From: Helicobacter brantae
GTDB taxonomy: Bacteria; Campylobacterota; Campylobacteria; Campylobacterales; Helicobacteraceae
Direction: 5' to 3'
Length of the DNA stretch: 42,518 nucleotides
NCBI RefSeq assembly: GCF_003364205.1
Contig: NZ_NXLV01000014.1
Location: forward strand, 1-42,518
Part shown: one piece after another, positions 24,887-34,763 of the stretch
Layout: every line of letters starts with the position of its first letter
How positions within the stretch are numbered: position 1 is the stretch's first letter
Made by a program: the position numbers and the translations under genes
Notes under the pieces: generated by a model
Seen by the model: the letters and a program-made list of their open reading frames with translations, nothing else
The model's database searches: none
Told to the model about the DNA's origin: nothing

Positions 24887-26259
24887 TCCTCGCTCTCCCC
24901 AAAGCAATCTTTGATATATCGCCCATCAAAGCACGCTTGACAATATCCACCTCCTCCCACACTTCTAGCTAGTCCCTCTAGGCTTAAAAAATACAAAGAA
25001 TCTGCTCCTACATATGCCCTCACCTCTTCTAGGCTATGGGTAGAGCAAATCAACTCTTGGCGATTTGGAGTATCTACTCCATAATAGCAAGGAGAGATTG
25101 TAGGAGGAGAGGAGATAAGCAAATGCACCTCTTTTGCCCCTGCATTCCTTAAAATCTTGACAATTTGGCGACTTGTCGTTCCTCTCACTACAGAATCATC
25201 AATCACAACCACTCTTTTGCCCTCAATGATTTCTTTGATTGGATTGAGTTTAAGCTTGACTTTTAGCTCTCTAATACTTTGCTCTGATTCTATAAAAGTG
25301 CGTCCCACATAGTGATTTCTAATAATTCCCATCTCAAAGGGGATATTACTCTCTAGGGCATAACCCAAAGCTGAAGGCACTCCACTATCTGGCACAGGGA
25401 TAACAACATCTGCACTAATCTTGCACTCTCTTGCCAACTCTCTTCCCATTTCTTTGCGAATCGCATAAACATTTTTTCCAAAAACTTGACTATCAGGACG
25501 AGCAAAGTAGATGTATTCAAATACGCATTTAAAATCTCTTGGGGTAAAGATTTGCATAGAAGTCATCTTGCCATTTTCAAAAACAAGCATTTCTCCTGCC
25601 CCAATATCTCTAATATATTCAGCCCCCAAAAGATCAAAAGAGCAACTCTCACTTGCAACGATATATCCCTCGCCACTTTCAGTTGAGATTTTTGCAAGAC
25701 TTAAAGGTCTAAGCCCATAGCAATCTCTTGCTACAATCATTTTGTCTTTCAATACAAAAATAAGACAATATGCTCCTTTGATAATCTTCAAACACTCTTT
25801 GATACACTCCTCAAAACTCTCTTTTTGGCTTTTGGCAATGAGATGCAAAATCACTTCAGTATCTAAAAAACTCTGAAAAATTGATCCCTCAGAAGTTAGC
25901 TTCTCTCTTAGTGCCTTAGCATTAGTAAGATTGCCATTATGCACCACTGCAATCTCTCCTAGAGAGCATCTTGCATATAGAGGTTGAGCATCAGAGCTAG
26001 ATTGCTTACCTGCAGTGGCATAGCGATTGTGTCCGATTGCGATATTGCCCTTCAGCGTTTGCAAAGAGTTTTCATCAAAAACTTCAGAAACCAATCCTTG
26101 AGCTTTGTGAGTGTGAATCTTTTCCCCATCAAACACGCTCATTCCACTTGCTTCTTGCCCACGATGTTGCATTGCAAACAAAGAATAATAAGTTAGCCAA
26201 CTTGCATTCTCAACCCCATACACCCCCACAACTGCACATTCTTCATTCCAATGCTTCAT
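24883..26259 (-). CDS. purF: Amidophosphoribosyltransferase
   Basis: The first committed enzyme of purine synthesis, making phosphoribosylamine from PRPP and glutamine. At 458 residues it is of the B. subtilis type. Cys8 (EECAVVGVYG) would become the N-terminal nucleophile after propeptide removal. AMQHRGQEASGM and the GHNRYATAG loop follow. The PRPP motif is VVVIDDSVVRGTTSRQIV. Four cysteines for the iron-sulfur cluster are present (FKCVFEYIYF, ISPCYYGVD and GYCQACFDG). It follows dapB by 12 bases and overlaps the radical SAM gene by 4. Confidence 0.96.
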   Translation of the reverse strand: MKHWNEECAVVGVYGVENASWLTYYSLFAMQHRGQEASGMSVFDGEKIHTHKAQGLVSEVFDENSLQTLKGNIAIGHNRYATAGKQSSSDAQPLYARCSLGEIAVVHNGNLTNAKALREKLTSEGSIFQSFLDTEVILHLIAKSQKESFEECIKECLKIIKGAYCLIFVLKDKMIVARDCYGLRPLSLAKISTESGEGYIVASESCSFDLLGAEYIRDIGAGEMLVFENGKMTSMQIFTPRDFKCVFEYIYFARPDSQVFGKNVYAIRKEMGRELARECKISADVVIPVPDSGVPSALGYALESNIPFEMGIIRNHYVGRTFIESEQSIRELKVKLKLNPIKEIIEGKRVVVIDDSVVRGTTSRQIVKILRNAGAKEVHLLISSPPTISPCYYGVDTPNRQELICSTHSLEEVRAYVGADSLYFLSLEGLARSVGGGGYCQACFDGRYIKDCFGESEE

Positions 26260-26271
26260 TTTGCGTCCTTT

Positions 26272-27030
26272 TTAGAATTTCAAAACATCAAGCATACTAT
26301 AAAGTCCGCTTTTTTGCTCCACTACCCATTTGAGTGCTTTGATTGCTCCTAGTGCGAAAGTATTGCGATTTGTGGCATTGTGTGTAAGCTCCAAATACTC
26401 TCCCTCACAATAAAACCCCACCGTGTGTCTTCCCACTATATCTCCCCCTCTAAAGCTCATCACCCCAATCTCTCCACTTTTTCTCTCTCCAATATTGCCA
26501 TCTCTTCCACTCACTCTCACACTCTCTAGCTCTACCCCTCTGCCCTTAGCACAAAATTCAGCCAAAGTCATTGCTGTGCCACTGGGGGCGTCTTTTTTCT
26601 TGTTGTGATGAATTTCACTGATTTCAATGTCTGCTTGAGGAAGTTTTTCAGAGAGCAAGAAAACAAGCTGATTGAGAAGTGCAATGCCTTGACTTGTGTT
26701 TGTAGCATACACAATGGGGGCAAGATTTGAGGCTTGAGAAAGCAAGGATTTTGCTTCACTCTCTAGCCCTGTTGTGCCGATGATGGCAGGTTTGGGGTTT
26801 TTAAGAAGGGCTTGAAGCAAAGAGGGGGTAAGGGAGGGATTGCTAAAATCAATCAAGCAATCACATTGATTTAAAAATACTTCCCAATCATTTGTTGCTT
26901 CTACTCCCTCAATTTTTGAGGGATTCCTAGAGAAAATACAAGAGAGGGATAAATCTCTCTCCTTTTCTATCTGAGTAGCAATCAGTTGCCCCATTCTCCC
27001 TGAAAAGCCAACTAGTCCTACTCTTAGCAT
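26272..27030 (-). CDS. dapB: 4-hydroxy-tetrahydrodipicolinate reductase
   Basis: An enzyme of lysine and diaminopimelate synthesis that reduces the dihydrodipicolinate intermediate with NAD(P)H. It has 252 residues. The nucleotide-binding loop GLVGFSGRMGQLI is at the N-terminus. The substrate signature is EIHHNKKKDAPSGTAMTLAE, with the catalytic His-His and Lys. Its start codon follows the trxB stop codon with no spacing. It is in an operon with redox and purine genes, with no evident pathway link. Confidence 0.95.
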   Translation of the reverse strand: MLRVGLVGFSGRMGQLIATQIEKERDLSLSCIFSRNPSKIEGVEATNDWEVFLNQCDCLIDFSNPSLTPSLLQALLKNPKPAIIGTTGLESEAKSLLSQASNLAPIVYATNTSQGIALLNQLVFLLSEKLPQADIEISEIHHNKKKDAPSGTAMTLAEFCAKGRGVELESVRVSGRDGNIGERKSGEIGVMSFRGGDIVGRHTVGFYCEGEYLELTHNATNRNTFALGAIKALKWVVEQKSGLYSMLDVLKF

Positions 27031-27960
27031 TTAATGTCCTTCTAGGTAAGATAGCACACTTAGGGCTGCTGTCGCCCCATCTCCTGCTGCACAGATAACC
27101 TGTCTAGGAGCTTGAATCCTAATATCTCCTGCTACAAAGAGTCCCTTAATGCTTGTCTTCATTGATAAGTCTGCCACCACACTGCCCCACTCATCACACT
27201 CACAAAGCATACTGCCATCTTCTTGCTTAAGCACAGAGTTATTCACCTCATAGCCTACAAAAATAAATACTCCCATTACATTAAGTCTTTTGATTTCTCC
27301 ATTTTGTTTGACATCAACAAAGCTTACCCCCATACTATCTCCCCCAATCTCTTCAATCACTGCTGAAGTGATGAATTCGATTTTTTCATTCTCTTTGGCG
27401 TGAGCGATTGTGCTTGGAGCTGCACGGAATTCATCTCTGCGATGCACCAAATAGACTTTGGAGCAAATCCTTGAGAGATAGATAGCCTCTTCTAATGCTG
27501 TATCTCCACCACCTAAAACTACAACTTCTTTGTTTTTGTAAAAAAAGCCATCACAAGTCGCACAAGTGCTAACACCTTTTCCCCAAAACTCACTCTCGCC
27601 TTTGACTCCACTTTTTTTGGGTTTCCCTCCTGTGGCGACAATCACGCTTTTTGCCTCAACACTCTTGCCATCGGCTTGAATGATTTCAAAAATATCACCT
27701 TTTTTGCTCACTCGCTTTACTTCAGTCATTTCGTGTTTGAGTCCAAACCTAAAGCACTGCTCTTGCCAAGGTTGCATAAAGTCAATTCCACTGACAATTT
27801 GAGAAACACCCGGATAGTTTTCTATCTCACTGCTTCCTGTGATTTGCCCTCCAGGCATTCCCATCTCAAACAAGGCAACATTTTTCAAACCACCTCTTGT
27901 CGCATACAATCCTGCACTTAGTCCTGCAGGTCCTCCACCAATAATTGCTAAATCTAACAT
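27031..27960 (-). CDS. trxB: Thioredoxin reductase
   Basis: A 309-residue FAD enzyme that reduces thioredoxin with NADPH. The FAD-binding [17 protein letters not shown] lies at the N-terminus, the redox-active CATCDGFF near residue 135, the NADPH-site loop [14 protein letters not shown] after it, and the C-terminal FAD motif [18 protein letters not shown] precedes the ATG. trxA lies 84 bases upstream on the same strand, with a short GGGC/GCCC hairpin (28026-28038) between them that lacks a T-tract. The two genes form a complete thioredoxin system. Confidence 0.97.
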   Translation of the reverse strand: MLDLAIIGGGPAGLSAGLYATRGGLKNVALFEMGMPGGQITGSSEIENYPGVSQIVSGIDFMQPWQEQCFRFGLKHEMTEVKRVSKKGDIFEIIQADGKSVEAKSVIVATGGKPKKSGVKGESEFWGKGVSTCATCDGFFYKNKEVVVLGGGDTALEEAIYLSRICSKVYLVHRRDEFRAAPSTIAHAKENEKIEFITSAVIEEIGGDSMGVSFVDVKQNGEIKRLNVMGVFIFVGYEVNNSVLKQEDGSMLCECDEWGSVVADLSMKTSIKGLFVAGDIRIQAPRQVICAAGDGATAALSVLSYLEGH

Positions 27961-28044
27961 TTTCTCTCCTTTGATAAAAATTATTATCTATACTATTAAG
28001 TCAAGATAAACCAAAAGTATCACTAGGGCAAAAAGCCCCTGTGC

Positions 28045-28362
28045 TTATAGAAGAGAGTTGAGCTTGTCTTTGAGAACTTGCTCTGAAGTTGCACCCACCA
28101 TTTGATCAACTACTGATCCATCTTTGAAGAAAAGCATTGTAGGAATACTTCGGATTCCAAATTGAGCTGAAAGCTCTTCTTGCTCATCAGTATTGACTTT
28201 GCAGATATTAGCTTTTCCTGCAAATTCTTCAGCAAGTTTATCAATCACAGGGGAAAGCATTCGGCAAGGACCACACCAAGGTGCCCAAAAATCCACAAGT
28301 GCTACACCACTTTGAGTGTGCTCTGCAAAGTTTTCTTTTGTTAGTTCAATATAATGACCCAT
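28045..28362 (-). CDS. trxA: Thioredoxin
   Basis: A 105-residue disulfide reductant with the classic active site VDFWAPWCGPCRM near residue 30 and the cis-Pro segment GIRSIPTMLFFKDG. No signal peptide is present, so it is cytosolic. AGGAG lies 6 bases before the ATG. It has its own promoter candidate and leads into trxB. Confidence 0.97.
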   Translation of the reverse strand: MGHYIELTKENFAEHTQSGVALVDFWAPWCGPCRMLSPVIDKLAEEFAGKANICKVNTDEQEELSAQFGIRSIPTMLFFKDGSVVDQMVGATSEQVLKDKLNSLL

Positions 28363-28397
28363 TTTTTACTCCTATTGTAATGATTTGAAAACAAAGG

Positions 28398-28403
28398 ATT
28401 ATA
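28398..28403 (-). promoter_or_regulatory. Putative -10 box of trxA
   Basis: The minus strand has a perfect TATAAT directly preceded by TG, 35 bases before the trxA ATG. No -35 is recognised. Confidence 0.55.
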
Positions 28404-28445
28404 CAATGAAAAATCTATCTCATCAGTAATCAAAAAATAATATTT

Positions 28446-29093
28446 CTAAAAACCAAAAAATTCTCGAAGTAACTCAATCCCTACAATACCAAAAATACAT
28501 ACAGCCAAAACGTCTAGGACTTTTGCATAACGCAAAAAGAGTGAAAAGATTCTTTTGATACTGAAAAAATGTGCCACCAAAGAAAACCAAATCATAGGAA
28601 TGAGTAGCATAAGCACAAAGCATACAAGACTCCCTTCCAAAGGGGTTTCTTGAGGAAGTTTTGTCAAAACAGAACCTACAAAGATTGGGGCTTTGGGATT
28701 GGAGAGATTTGTCATCACGCCACTCATAAAGGCTTTGCTTCGATTTTCTTGAGGGACAAAGCTTTCTTGGGATTGAAAATCTTGTGAAGATTTTGCAAAG
28801 AGTGAGAGAAAAATCTTACAAGTCATATAGAGCAAATAGCACCCCCCACAGAGCTGAACCCACTGAAAAAATGAAGTTTTTGAGAGCATTCCGATGAGGA
28901 AAAATCCTACAATCAACCACACAATAGTCCCTGCAACGATTCCATATACTGCACTTAGGGCGTATTTTTTGTTTTTCTTGATTGCACTTGTAATCACCAA
29001 AAACATATCTGGTCCTGGCATCATCACAGCCAAAATCCACATACTCAAAACATCAAAAAAAGCCTTTTTGTTACTCAAGAAAAACTCTAACAT
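28446..29093 (-). CDS. LysE/RhtB family transporter
   Basis: A 215-residue inner membrane protein with about six hydrophobic spans. The family hallmark AVMMPGPDMFLVI is near the N-terminus, followed by SAVYGIVAGTIVWLIVGF and NPKAPIFVGSVL. Members export amino acids or similar metabolites; the substrate cannot be told here. The ATG at 29093 is chosen for the AAGGA six bases upstream and the hydrophobic N-terminus; a longer frame to 29120 adds only a basic leader. It stands alone between the lut terminator and trxA. Confidence 0.87.
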   Translation of the reverse strand: MLEFFLSNKKAFFDVLSMWILAVMMPGPDMFLVITSAIKKNKKYALSAVYGIVAGTIVWLIVGFFLIGMLSKTSFFQWVQLCGGCYLLYMTCKIFLSLFAKSSQDFQSQESFVPQENRSKAFMSGVMTNLSNPKAPIFVGSVLTKLPQETPLEGSLVCFVLMLLIPMIWFSLVAHFFSIKRIFSLFLRYAKVLDVLAVCIFGIVGIELLREFFGF

Positions 29094-29146
29094 TATTTTC
29101 CTTAAAATCTTTGAAATCAAAAAGGGGATTTTACACTTTTATCGAG

Positions 29147-29181
29147 GAAAAACAAAAGATTTCCACAAGGGAAATCTTTTG
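29147..29181 (-). terminator. Intrinsic terminator of the lactate operon
   Basis: The arms CAAAAGATTTCC (29153-29164) and GGAAATCTTTTG (29170-29181) form a perfect 12-bp stem with a 5-base loop. On the minus strand a run of T follows. It starts a few bases after the lutC stop. Confidence 0.9.
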
Positions 29182-29185
29182 GGGG

Positions 29186-29809
29186 TTAATATAAAATGAT
29201 ATAAACCTTTTGAGGTCCATGCACTCCAAAAACCACTTGCAATTCAATATCAGCAGTTCTTGAAGGTCCTGCAATGAAAAGAATGTTTGTAGGCAATACT
29301 TCAGGATATTGTTTTTTTATCTCAGCAAATACCTCTGACATATTGCTCAAAATCTTCTCTTTTTTTAGCAAAATCACACTGCATTTAGTGATAAGAGAGA
29401 GCAATCGTGGTTGAGTGGGAGAAGAAACTAGGGAGATGATTCCAAGATTGCTCACTCCATAATCAGCCTCTAAGAGTGCACAATCAGTGCTAAAAAGCTC
29501 ATCTTTTAACTCCTCCATTGGCTTATCATAATCGATCTTTTTGATCTGCAAAGGAAGATGAGAGAGATTTTTGGGGACTAAAATACTCTCAAACCCCTCT
29601 TTTTGCAAAATCTCATTGACAACTTGAGGAATCTCTCCCTCACTTGTCTCAATCAATTCAGCCTTATTGGCAATTTGAGCCCTTTTGTATTCTGCGATTT
29701 TATCCTTCTCAATAGGAATGATAATATCACGATAAGTCCCTTTCTCATTTTGCAAGGGGTTGTGTTTGAGGGCATTTTGGATATTGTGTAAGATTTTTTC
29801 TTTACTCAT
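29186..29809 (-). CDS. lutC: Lactate utilization protein LutC (LUD domain)
   Basis: A 207-residue protein of the LutC/YkgG family, one of three subunits of the LutABC L-lactate oxidation complex. The C-terminal part has ADYGVSNLGIISLVSSPTQP, LLSLITKCSVILLKK and the nucleotide-loop-like segment FIAGPSRTADIELQVVFGVHG, the LUD signature with GPSRTADIE. It overlaps lutB by 8 bases, indicating coupling. The intrinsic terminator follows directly. Confidence 0.92.
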   Translation of the reverse strand: MSKEKILHNIQNALKHNPLQNEKGTYRDIIIPIEKDKIAEYKRAQIANKAELIETSEGEIPQVVNEILQKEGFESILVPKNLSHLPLQIKKIDYDKPMEELKDELFSTDCALLEADYGVSNLGIISLVSSPTQPRLLSLITKCSVILLKKEKILSNMSEVFAEIKKQYPEVLPTNILFIAGPSRTADIELQVVFGVHGPQKVYIILY

Positions 29810-31226
29810 AAATGACTCCTTCCATCTTTTTTACTTCTGAATGAAAACTTGCATCAAGTTGTGGGAAAGCCCTGCAAGAAGTCCATTGCTTAAGTCCTGG
29901 GATAAGAGAAGCAAAAGGTTTGGCAAGTGAGCCAAAGAGATTGATTTTCCACATCAGCACTCTCCACGCCCAAGGAGTAGTCGCAAGCCAAGCAAAAGTT
30001 CCAAATGCAAACTTCTCTCCTCCTTTGGCTCCTACTCGCTCAATTCCTAGTATTTTTTCTTTTTTCTCTTTGACTTTCTCATATCTTAAATCTCTAATCA
30101 TTTCAGAGAGTGGGATTTTTACAGGGCAAACCTCAGAGCATCGCCCACAAAGAGAGCAGAGATTGAGGATATAGCCATATTTATCGATTCCAAAGAGTTG
30201 AGGAGAAATCACCTCTCCAATTGGTCCTGGATAAGTCGCACCATAAGCGTGTCCTCCGATTTTGTCATACACTGGGCAGTGATTCATACAAGTTCCACAT
30301 CGAATACAGCTCAATGCTTTGGCATATTGTTTGTGAGAGAGAATATCGCTTCTATGATTGTCTAGCAATATCACATGCACCTCTTTTGGCCCATCTAAAT
30401 CTCCCTCTTTTCTAGGAGAAGTGATGATATTGTTGTAACAAGTGATACTTTGTCCCGTGGCTGAGGGGATAAGCAAAGTATCCAAAATCACAGCATCATC
30501 AAATTTTTCAACAATCTTTTCAATCCCGCAAACTGCTACATGAATATCAGGAACGGTGGTGCTCATTCGCCCATTTCCTTCATTTTCTAGTAGCCAAATT
30601 GCTCCCTCTTGGGCGATTGCAAAATTCACTCCTGAAAGCCCCATTTTGAACTCTTTAAACTCTTTTCTAAGATGAGTTCTAGCCACAGCATTGAGATCTT
30701 CAGGCTCACTAAATCGCTCAACTTTTAAGTGTTTTTCAAAAATCTCTCCAATTTGATAGCGATTTTTATGAATCGCAGGGACAACGATATGCACTGGTGG
30801 CTCATCAATGAGCTGAATGATTATCTCTCCCAAATCTGTTTCAATAGCTTTTATGCCTCTGTGTTTGAGATAGGAGTTGAGGTGGATTTCCTCACTTGCC
30901 ATTGACTTGCCTTTGAGGATTGTGGTAACATTGTTTGCTTTGGCAATATTGTAGATAATCTCATTGGCTTCATTGGGATTACTTGCCCAATGCACTTTGA
31001 TTCCATTCTCACTTGCTTTTTTCTCAAACATCTCCAAAAGCTCAGGAAGTCGTGAGAGGGTGTTTTGCTTAACCTTTCTTCCCTCTTCCCTCAAAGCTTC
31101 CCAATCCCCATATCGCTCTTTGAGAAGCTTTTTGCGATTGTTTTGAAGCAATCCCATTCCAAATTCAAGATTTTTTCTGAGTTGCTCATCGTGTAATTTT
31201 TCTGAAATCAATTCTTGAGTATTCAT
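29802..31226 (-). CDS. lutB: Lactate utilization iron-sulfur protein LutB
   Basis: A 474-residue protein with an N-terminal LUD domain and a C-terminal ferredoxin-like domain. Two [4Fe-4S] motifs are visible: CIRCGTCMNHCPVY and CSLCGRCSEVCPVKI. The LUD part includes ILKGKSMASEEIHLN and GVNFAIAQEGAIWLLENEGN. An AAGGAGGAAG ribosome-binding site precedes the ATG. It is the electron-transfer subunit of the LutABC complex, and it sits 10 bases after lutA. Confidence 0.95.
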   Translation of the reverse strand: MNTQELISEKLHDEQLRKNLEFGMGLLQNNRKKLLKERYGDWEALREEGRKVKQNTLSRLPELLEMFEKKASENGIKVHWASNPNEANEIIYNIAKANNVTTILKGKSMASEEIHLNSYLKHRGIKAIETDLGEIIIQLIDEPPVHIVVPAIHKNRYQIGEIFEKHLKVERFSEPEDLNAVARTHLRKEFKEFKMGLSGVNFAIAQEGAIWLLENEGNGRMSTTVPDIHVAVCGIEKIVEKFDDAVILDTLLIPSATGQSITCYNNIITSPRKEGDLDGPKEVHVILLDNHRSDILSHKQYAKALSCIRCGTCMNHCPVYDKIGGHAYGATYPGPIGEVISPQLFGIDKYGYILNLCSLCGRCSEVCPVKIPLSEMIRDLRYEKVKEKKEKILGIERVGAKGGEKFAFGTFAWLATTPWAWRVLMWKINLFGSLAKPFASLIPGLKQWTSCRAFPQLDASFHSEVKKMEGVIYE

Positions 31227-31236
31227 CTCTTCCTCC

Positions 31237-31965
31237 TTACACCAAACCTATGCGTTGAGCCAAAAACTCATAGAGATGCATAGGTTTCACTTTTGCTCCC
31301 ATTTTTTGCAAAGCACCAGAGATATTGAGCAAGCACCCGCCATCACCAGAGATGATATACTCTACATCTTTGCTGATAATATCATTGACTTTTCGCTCAA
31401 CCATTGCCTTACTCACTTCTGGCTCTTTCACACTAAAAGTCCCACCAAAACCACAGCACTCCTCTTCTCTTTCTAGCTCAACCAATGTTACATTTTTGAG
31501 CATTCTAAGAAGTTTTTTTGAAGAATCCACGCATCTTGCAATACGCAAAGCGTGGCAATTGGAATGCCAAGTTACTCTTGTGCTATTGCCTTGATCGACT
31601 AAATCCACTCCTAGATTTTCTACTAGAAAATCACTCAAATCAAACACTCTTTGAGAAAATTCTTTTACTCTACTCTCTTGATTTGTTCCTTCAAATAGAT
31701 GAAGATAATCATGCATCATCATTCCTGCACAAGAACCCGAGGGAACGATGATAGGATAAGGCTCTTTAAAAAGCTCAAGGTTTTTGAGAGCCACTTGGCG
31801 ACTCTCATCATAATACCCCGAGTTATAGCTTGGTTGCCCACAACAAGTTTGATCTTTTTTGTAAATTACTTCACATCCAAAATGTTGCAAAAGCTTAATT
31901 GAACTCATCAATGCCTTGGAGTAAGCCACCCCTCCAAGACAAGTCCCAAAGAAATAAACTTTCAT
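31237..31965 (-). CDS. lutA: Lactate utilization protein LutA (CCG-domain Fe-S protein)
   Basis: A 242-residue protein with two Cys-Cys-Gly (CCG) domains of the heterodisulfide-reductase type. YKKDQTCCGQPSYNSGY and LEREEECCGFGGTFSVK are the two motifs, each with an upstream partner Cys (GTCLGG; SGSCAGMM and SNCHALRIA). The protein is cytoplasmic and belongs to the LutABC lactate oxidation complex. GGAG lies 7 bases before the ATG. It follows the permease gene by 10 bases. Confidence 0.94.
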   Translation of the reverse strand: MKVYFFGTCLGGVAYSKALMSSIKLLQHFGCEVIYKKDQTCCGQPSYNSGYYDESRQVALKNLELFKEPYPIIVPSGSCAGMMMHDYLHLFEGTNQESRVKEFSQRVFDLSDFLVENLGVDLVDQGNSTRVTWHSNCHALRIARCVDSSKKLLRMLKNVTLVELEREEECCGFGGTFSVKEPEVSKAMVERKVNDIISKDVEYIISGDGGCLLNISGALQKMGAKVKPMHLYEFLAQRIGLV

Positions 31966-31975
31966 CTCTCAACTC

Positions 31976-33604
31976 CTACAATAAAAAGAATGCTACGCTT
32001 ACTGCAATGATACAATAGAGCAAACAAGGCAAAATATTGTAAGTCAATAAGCGGTGTTCTCCTTTACCAATCAATCCCACAGTCGCACAAACAGCAACAA
32101 TGTTATTGATACAAATCATATTTCCTGCTGCTCCTCCAATGTTTTGCAATGCCATAATCACTTGAGTTTTGAGTCCTACAAGCTGAGCTGCTTCAAATTG
32201 CAATGGAGCAAAAAGAAGATTTGAAACAGTATTTGAACCTGAGAAGAATGCTCCCAAAACTCCAATAAGTGGAGCAACGATGAAATAAACTTGCCCTGAA
32301 ATATCTGCAAAGAATTTCGCCATCATTTTAAGCATTGAATCCAAATGCTCAGGATTGTTTCCAGTATTAAGCATTAGCTGAACCATTGCTACTCCTGCAC
32401 ACAAAGGAATGACAGCCTTCCCTACTTGCTTAAATGTCGCACCCCACGCTTCTTTGACTTCATCTCCACTCATTTTGTGCAAGAAAATTGTCAAGATTGC
32501 TACCAAAATGAAAGGAATAATCCCTGGTAGATATGCATAAGAGAAACTATAAGCTGTGTTTGCTGTATCAAAAATAGGTGGGAAAGAAATTTTAAGTGCA
32601 ACAAGCTTTTGCTTCAATCCAAATGCTGGAATCCTTGTAGCAACAAGAATCAAAGAAATGAGCAAATAAGGCACCCACGCCATAAAAATCCCAATCTTTT
32701 TATGCTCTTTTGGCTCTTCTTTTTTCTGACTTCCTACCCAAAAATCAGGCCATTTTTGACTCTCATCAAAATCCCAAGTTTGCTTAGGCACAAGGAATCC
32801 CACTTTTGCTGCAAGAACCAAAATACCCAAACATACAAGCCCACCGATAAGTGAGGGGATTTCAAATCCTCCATATTTTGCAATCAAAAGATAAGGAATG
32901 ATAAACATTACTGAAGAGAAGATTGAGAAAGGAATGATAGGTAATGCATCTTTGAAGCTCTTATTTTTGCCAAAAAACTTCACAAGCATAAAGACAACCA
33001 AAGTCGGAACAATCATCGCTGCAAAAGAGTGGATAAAGGCTGTAAGGAATGTAACTTCTGACATATAGCCATCAATTCCACTTCCTACAAGCTGAGAGAT
33101 TGAAGTCTTAATCCCATTTGTAGGTGTCCCAACAGCTCCAAAACTTACAGGGCTTGAATTCATTATCAAAGTTCCCATCGCTGCTGCAAGAGCTGGGAAA
33201 CCAAGACCGATGAGAAGTGGTGCTGCAAGAGCTGCGGGTGTTCCAAAACCTGCTGCCCCCTCAATAAATGCACCAAAAGCCCAACCAATGATGATAATCT
33301 GCACTCTTCTATCAGTAGAGATAGAGTTAAATGCTCGATTGATTGAATCCATTCCTCCACTATATTTGAGAGTGTTAAGGATCAAAATCGCTCCAAAGAC
33401 AATCACCAAAATATCAAAGGCTTTGAGAAAGCCAAACAAGACATAAGCACTGACTGCTGTAAAGTCCATTTTCCAAAACCCTAGAGCAATTGCTATGCTC
33501 AATGATAACGCCAAACCAAGTGAGAGGGCTGAAGACTTTTTCAGTCCAATCATCATCACAAGAATCAATACAATAGGCAAAAATGCCAAGGCTGTATATG
33601 CCAT
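31976..33604 (-). CDS. lctP: L-lactate permease
   Basis: A 542-residue inner membrane protein of the LctP/LldP family with about 12-14 hydrophobic spans. The conserved [20 protein letters not shown] segment and the C-terminal [17 protein letters not shown] and [18 protein letters not shown] motifs are all visible. It imports lactate with protons. AAGGAGGA precedes the ATG. It heads the lutABC cluster, so uptake and oxidation are expressed together, as in C. jejuni. Confidence 0.95.
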   Translation of the reverse strand: MAYTALAFLPIVLILVMMIGLKKSSALSLGLALSLSIAIALGFWKMDFTAVSAYVLFGFLKAFDILVIVFGAILILNTLKYSGGMDSINRAFNSISTDRRVQIIIIGWAFGAFIEGAAGFGTPAALAAPLLIGLGFPALAAAMGTLIMNSSPVSFGAVGTPTNGIKTSISQLVGSGIDGYMSEVTFLTAFIHSFAAMIVPTLVVFMLVKFFGKNKSFKDALPIIPFSIFSSVMFIIPYLLIAKYGGFEIPSLIGGLVCLGILVLAAKVGFLVPKQTWDFDESQKWPDFWVGSQKKEEPKEHKKIGIFMAWVPYLLISLILVATRIPAFGLKQKLVALKISFPPIFDTANTAYSFSYAYLPGIIPFILVAILTIFLHKMSGDEVKEAWGATFKQVGKAVIPLCAGVAMVQLMLNTGNNPEHLDSMLKMMAKFFADISGQVYFIVAPLIGVLGAFFSGSNTVSNLLFAPLQFEAAQLVGLKTQVIMALQNIGGAAGNMICINNIVAVCATVGLIGKGEHRLLTYNILPCLLYCIIAVSVAFFLL

Positions 33605-33619
33605 TCTTCCTCCTTAAAA

Positions 33620-33625
33620 ATTCTA
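33620..33625 (-). promoter_or_regulatory. Possible -10 box of the lactate operon
   Basis: The minus strand reads TAGAAT 16 bases before the lctP start codon. No good -35 is present, and the distance to the ribosome-binding site is short, so this is tentative. Confidence 0.3.
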
Positions 33626-33671
33626 AATAGTCTTTATTTTACTTCAGAAAAAAGGAAGATGATTCAAAAGA

Positions 33672-33700
33672 TTAGAGAAAAAGTAAAGATTTTTCTCTAA
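33672..33700 (-). terminator. 11-bp inverted repeat between the AI-2E gene and lctP
   Basis: Arms TTAGAGAAAAA (33672-33682) and TTTTTCTCTAA (33690-33700) are perfect with a 7-base loop. On the minus strand the arm ends in T-rich sequence. It can serve as the terminator of the eight-gene operon; being AT-rich and symmetric, it could also be an operator for the lactate operon. Confidence 0.55.
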
Positions 33701-33716
33701 TTATCACTTTTGGTAA

Positions 33717-34763
33717 CTAATTTTTGAAAGTATTGTCGTAAATTCGTAACAGAGCAATAAATAATGCCGTAGCAGCAGGACCGATAATAATCCCTGCAAA
33801 CCCAAAGACACTAATCCCTGCCAAGATTGCAAAAAAGATAAGCATTTCATTGATTCTTACAGAGGTTTTGATAATCTTGCGTTTAACAAACCCTATCAAA
33901 AGGGGCTTTACTCCATTATCAATCACAAGTCCGATAAAAATCGCCCCATAAATAGCAATAAAAATCGCCCCTGCACTATCTCCCAAATAGAGCTGATGAA
34001 ATGCCACAGGCACCCACACCAAAGCCCCTCCTACAATGGGCACAATGGAAGCAAATCCATAAAGCACCCCCAATAAAAACCCATCATATCCCAAAAATCC
34101 ACTTGCCACCCCAAAGCAAAAGCCTTGAAGCAAGATATTGAGAATAGAAGTAAAAAACACGATATTTAGCACAGCACTGATTTCTTCATAAATCCCACTT
34201 GTTTGCTCTTTGCTAAAGGGAATGAGGTTGAGAACAAAGTCTTTAAAAGCCCTAGAATAAAAGAAGCAAAAATACAAAAACACAATGATAAACCCAATAT
34301 TGATAACAAGGCTAATCCCCCATTTGGCAAATCCTGCACTCATTCCAAACACATAATTTAACACATTACTTGCTGAAAAATCACTCATAAAATCTTTGGC
34401 TCTATGAGCAATTTCAGGAGAGAAGTCATAAAGCCATAGAGAGATTTTCTCTTTTGTGGATTCGATAAATTGACTAAGTGAGGCAGGATCAAGGCTTGAG
34501 AGCACATCAGCACTTTTGATGATGACAAACACCATAGGCAATGCAAACAAAATCACAGGAATGAGCGTGCTAGCAAGAGAGGAGAGCCAATTGTATTTGA
34601 GATATTTATCAAAAAAGTTTTTGAGAAAAAAGGTTGAGACACAAAGCAAAATGGCAATGAGAAGGTTGAGCAAAAAGGCATTGTATAAATACCCCATTGC
34701 ACACAAACTAGCAATAAATATCACCCAAAAAAAATACAATCCTTTAGCCTGTGCTTTTTTCAA
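33717..34763 (-). CDS. AI-2E family (TqsA/YdiK-like) transporter
   Basis: A 348-residue inner membrane protein. Hydrophobic spans occur near the N-terminus ([36 protein letters not shown]), in the middle and near the C-terminus. The family signature region is [20 protein letters not shown] followed by [10 protein letters not shown], and the end has [17 protein letters not shown]. The family includes AI-2 exporters and other carriers, so the substrate is unknown. Its start overlaps the ruvB stop by 4 bases. A T8 run lies in the first 15 codons. Confidence 0.85.
   Translation of the reverse strand: MKKAQAKGLYFFWVIFIASLCAMGYLYNAFLLNLLIAILLCVSTFFLKNFFDKYLKYNWLSSLASTLIPVILFALPMVFVIIKSADVLSSLDPASLSQFIESTKEKISLWLYDFSPEIAHRAKDFMSDFSASNVLNYVFGMSAGFAKWGISLVINIGFIIVFLYFCFFYSRAFKDFVLNLIPFSKEQTSGIYEEISAVLNIVFFTSILNILLQGFCFGVASGFLGYDGFLLGVLYGFASIVPIVGGALVWVPVAFHQLYLGDSAGAIFIAIYGAIFIGLVIDNGVKPLLIGFVKRKIIKTSVRINEMLIFFAILAGISVFGFAGIIIGPAATALFIALLRIYDNTFKN

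Noticed and set aside
28026-28038. GGGC/GCCC hairpin after trxA as a terminator
   Set aside because: The stem is only 4-5 bp and no T-tract follows on the minus strand.
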